In this document: positions 62,722 to 64,000 of the stretch, in pieces | Layout: every line of letters begins with the position of its first letter | How positions within the stretch are numbered: the first letter of the stretch is position 1 | Source of the DNA: Nocardioides panacis | GTDB taxonomy: Bacteria > Actinomycetota > Actinomycetes > Propionibacteriales > Nocardioidaceae | DNA length: 64,000 nucleotides | Assembly (NCBI RefSeq): GCF_019039255.1 | Contig: NZ_CP077062.1 | Location: forward strand, 3,720,001-3,784,000 | Reading direction: 5' to 3' | Program-made: the position numbers and the translations under genes | The notes under the pieces: model-generated | Seen by the model: the letters and a program-made list of their open reading frames with translations, nothing else | Told to the model about the DNA's origin: nothing | The model's database searches: none

Positions 62722-63834
62722 ATGAAGGCCGCGGTCTACCACGGCAGTCGCGACGTCCGCATCGAGGACGTCCCCGTGCCCGAACCCCGCACGGGCGAGG
62801 TGCTGCTCAAGGTGGTCAGGACCGGCATGTGCGGCACCGACGCCACGGAGTGGTCGGCGGGACCGCACCTCTTCCCGGTGGAACGCCGCCACCCGGTGAC
62901 CGGTCACGTCGGCCCCATGATTCCCGGGCACGAGTTCGTCGGCGAGGTCGTCGAGTCCGCACCCGGTGGAGGCCGGTTCGCGGTGGGCGACCTCGTGGCC
63001 TGCGGCGCCGGGGTGTCGTGCGGCGAGTGCGATCGGTGTCGTGAGGGTCGGACGAACCTCTGCCGTCGCTACTACACGCTCGGCCTCAACACCGCCGGCG
63101 GGATGGCCGAGTACGCCGCCGTGCCGGAGACCAGCCTCGTCCCGATCCCGGGCGGACTCTCCGTCGACAGCGCGGGCCTTGCCCAACCCCTTGCCGTCGG
63201 GCTCCACGCAGCCCGCAGAACCGGAGCACGCGCCGGGGACCACGTCGTCCTCATCGGGGCCGGCGCCATCGGGTCGTTCACGCAGGTCGGCCTGGGATAC
63301 CTGGCCGACGTCGACCTGACCGTCATCGACTTCCCCGGCAGCCGGCTGGAGCGGGCTGCCCGGCTGGGCGCGACCCGGACCCTCGCAGCGGGACCGGACG
63401 CCGGCGACGCACTCGTCGACGCCCTGGGACCGCAGACGGTCGACATCGTCATCGAGGCGAGCGGGGCTCCCGGACAGCTCAACAACGCCCTCTCCCTCGT
63501 CCGCAACGGCGGGACCATCCTCCAGGTGGGTCTGCCCTCCCGGCAGCAGGAGGTGGACGTCCACTCGTTGGTGATGCGGGAGATCACGGTGGTCACCACG
63601 CTCGCCCACGTCTGCGGTCAGGACCTCGCGCCGGCCCTGGAGGTCCTTGCCACGACCCGGCTCGCCGACGAGCTCCTGGACTCCGTCCACCCCCTCGACG
63701 ATCTCGGCGAGCAGCTCGAGCGACTGTCCACGGGACGTCTGGAGGGGAAGGTCCTGTTCGACCCCAGCCTCTCACCGGCGTCGACGGACTCGAAGATCGA
63801 CATCCCTTCAGCAAGTGAAAGGCCACTCCGATGA
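62722..63834 (+). CDS. Zinc-dependent medium-chain alcohol/polyol dehydrogenase
   Basis: A 370-aa MDR enzyme: MKAAVYHGSRDVRIEDVPVP start, catalytic zinc ligands Cys in GMCGTD and His in PGHEF, structural zinc CGECDRCREGRTNLC, nucleotide site VVLIGAGAIGSFTQVGLG. It is closest to 2,3-butanediol/sorbitol-type dehydrogenases. ATG 62722 was preferred as it is the normal family start; a GTG at 62701 overlapping the M24 stop is possible. It overlaps the next dehydrogenase by 4 nt. Confidence 0.9.
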   Translation: MKAAVYHGSRDVRIEDVPVPEPRTGEVLLKVVRTGMCGTDATEWSAGPHLFPVERRHPVTGHVGPMIPGHEFVGEVVESAPGGGRFAVGDLVACGAGVSCGECDRCREGRTNLCRRYYTLGLNTAGGMAEYAAVPETSLVPIPGGLSVDSAGLAQPLAVGLHAARRTGARAGDHVVLIGAGAIGSFTQVGLGYLADVDLTVIDFPGSRLERAARLGATRTLAAGPDAGDALVDALGPQTVDIVIEASGAPGQLNNALSLVRNGGTILQVGLPSRQQEVDVHSLVMREITVVTTLAHVCGQDLAPALEVLATTRLADELLDSVHPLDDLGEQLERLSTGRLEGKVLFDPSLSPASTDSKIDIPSASERPLR

Positions 63835-64000
63835 GAGCAGCAGTGTTCTACGGCGACCACGACATCCGCGTCGAGGAGGTGACGTCACCCACCGGGCCGG
63901 GACCGGGTGAGGTCCTGGTGCGACCGTACTGGTGCGGGATCTGCGGGACCGATCTCCACGAGTTCGCCATGGGCCCCATCGTGATTCCCTCCAGCCCGCA
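63831..64000 (+). CDS. Zinc-dependent alcohol dehydrogenase (partial, cut by window end)
   Basis: The first 56 codons (MRAAVFYGDHDIRVEEVTSP; GEVLVRPYWCGICGTDLHEF) show a second MDR dehydrogenase of the butanediol type, with catalytic Cys in CGICGTD. ATG 63831 overlaps the upstream stop (ATGA); AAAGG lies before it. The remainder is outside the window. Confidence 0.88.
   Translation, partial: MRAAVFYGDHDIRVEEVTSPTGPGPGEVLVRPYWCGICGTDLHEFAMGPIVIPSSP

Overview
The window is high-GC DNA with Actinobacteria-type gene content: Ni superoxide dismutase, coenzyme-A-based aromatic catabolism, molybdenum hydroxylases, MEDS-LuxR regulators, and GTG starts with ATGA/GTGA overlaps. The style fits a soil member of the Nocardioides group, but that placement is inference. 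I see no rRNA, tRNA, CRISPR, insertion sequence or phage gene.

Region 1 (about 0.1-8.2 kb and 21.9-25.7 kb) is a cyclic-di-GMP signalling and surface region. Two paralogous modules have the order AraC regulator, c-di-GMP-I (GEMM) riboswitch, PAS-GGDEF-EAL enzyme, all on the minus strand. A third GEMM riboswitch precedes a three-gene operon for secreted WxL-like and DUF916 surface proteins. c-di-GMP therefore probably feeds back on its own turnover enzymes and sets expression of a surface layer. This riboswitch circuit is the most interesting system here.

Region 2 (8.2-17.1 kb) is one overlapping stress operon: dnaK, grpE, dnaJ, cbpM-like, clpB, zinc-ribbon thioredoxin, UBP-type zinc finger and a three-domain CNB/flavoprotein. 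A nearly perfect 62-nt hairpin lies in the dnaK leader. Next to it (17.1-21.8 kb) are two MEDS-LuxR regulators, a redox-dead thioredoxin paralogue, an eroded hsp20 remnant, an AraC regulator and an FMN reductase.

Region 3 (25.7-36 kb) holds a MarR regulator with two operators, followed by the in-frame remnant of a GntR/FCD protein. Beside it is a PadR-linked operon: acyl-CoA ligase, molybdenum hydroxylase large subunit, enoyl-CoA hydratase, FAD subunit, fused CoxS-CoxG and an MFS symporter.

Region 4 (36-50 kb) is a roughly 13-kb minus-strand run with its own molybdenum hydroxylase, XdhC, MoaA/D/E, Ni-SOD, two PF04199 cyclases, a crotonase, a class III CoA transferase, a MaoC-like protein and an MFS transporter. 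A strong sigma70-like promoter sits at its head.

Region 5 (50-64 kb) has a second CoA transferase, a deleted L-2-hydroxyglutarate oxidase, a succinate-semialdehyde-type aldehyde dehydrogenase, a ribose-type ABC importer with a fused ATPase-permease, a beta-hydroxyacid dehydrogenase, an SDR, an M24 protein and two zinc alcohol dehydrogenases, the last cut by the window end.

Ten single-base frame breaks lie at G/C runs of 4-7 bases, eight of them one base too long, including in dnaK and dnaJ. Most are probably sequencing or assembly errors rather than pseudogenes. Genes with such a break are listed as CDS spanning both frames, and the break is located in each entry.
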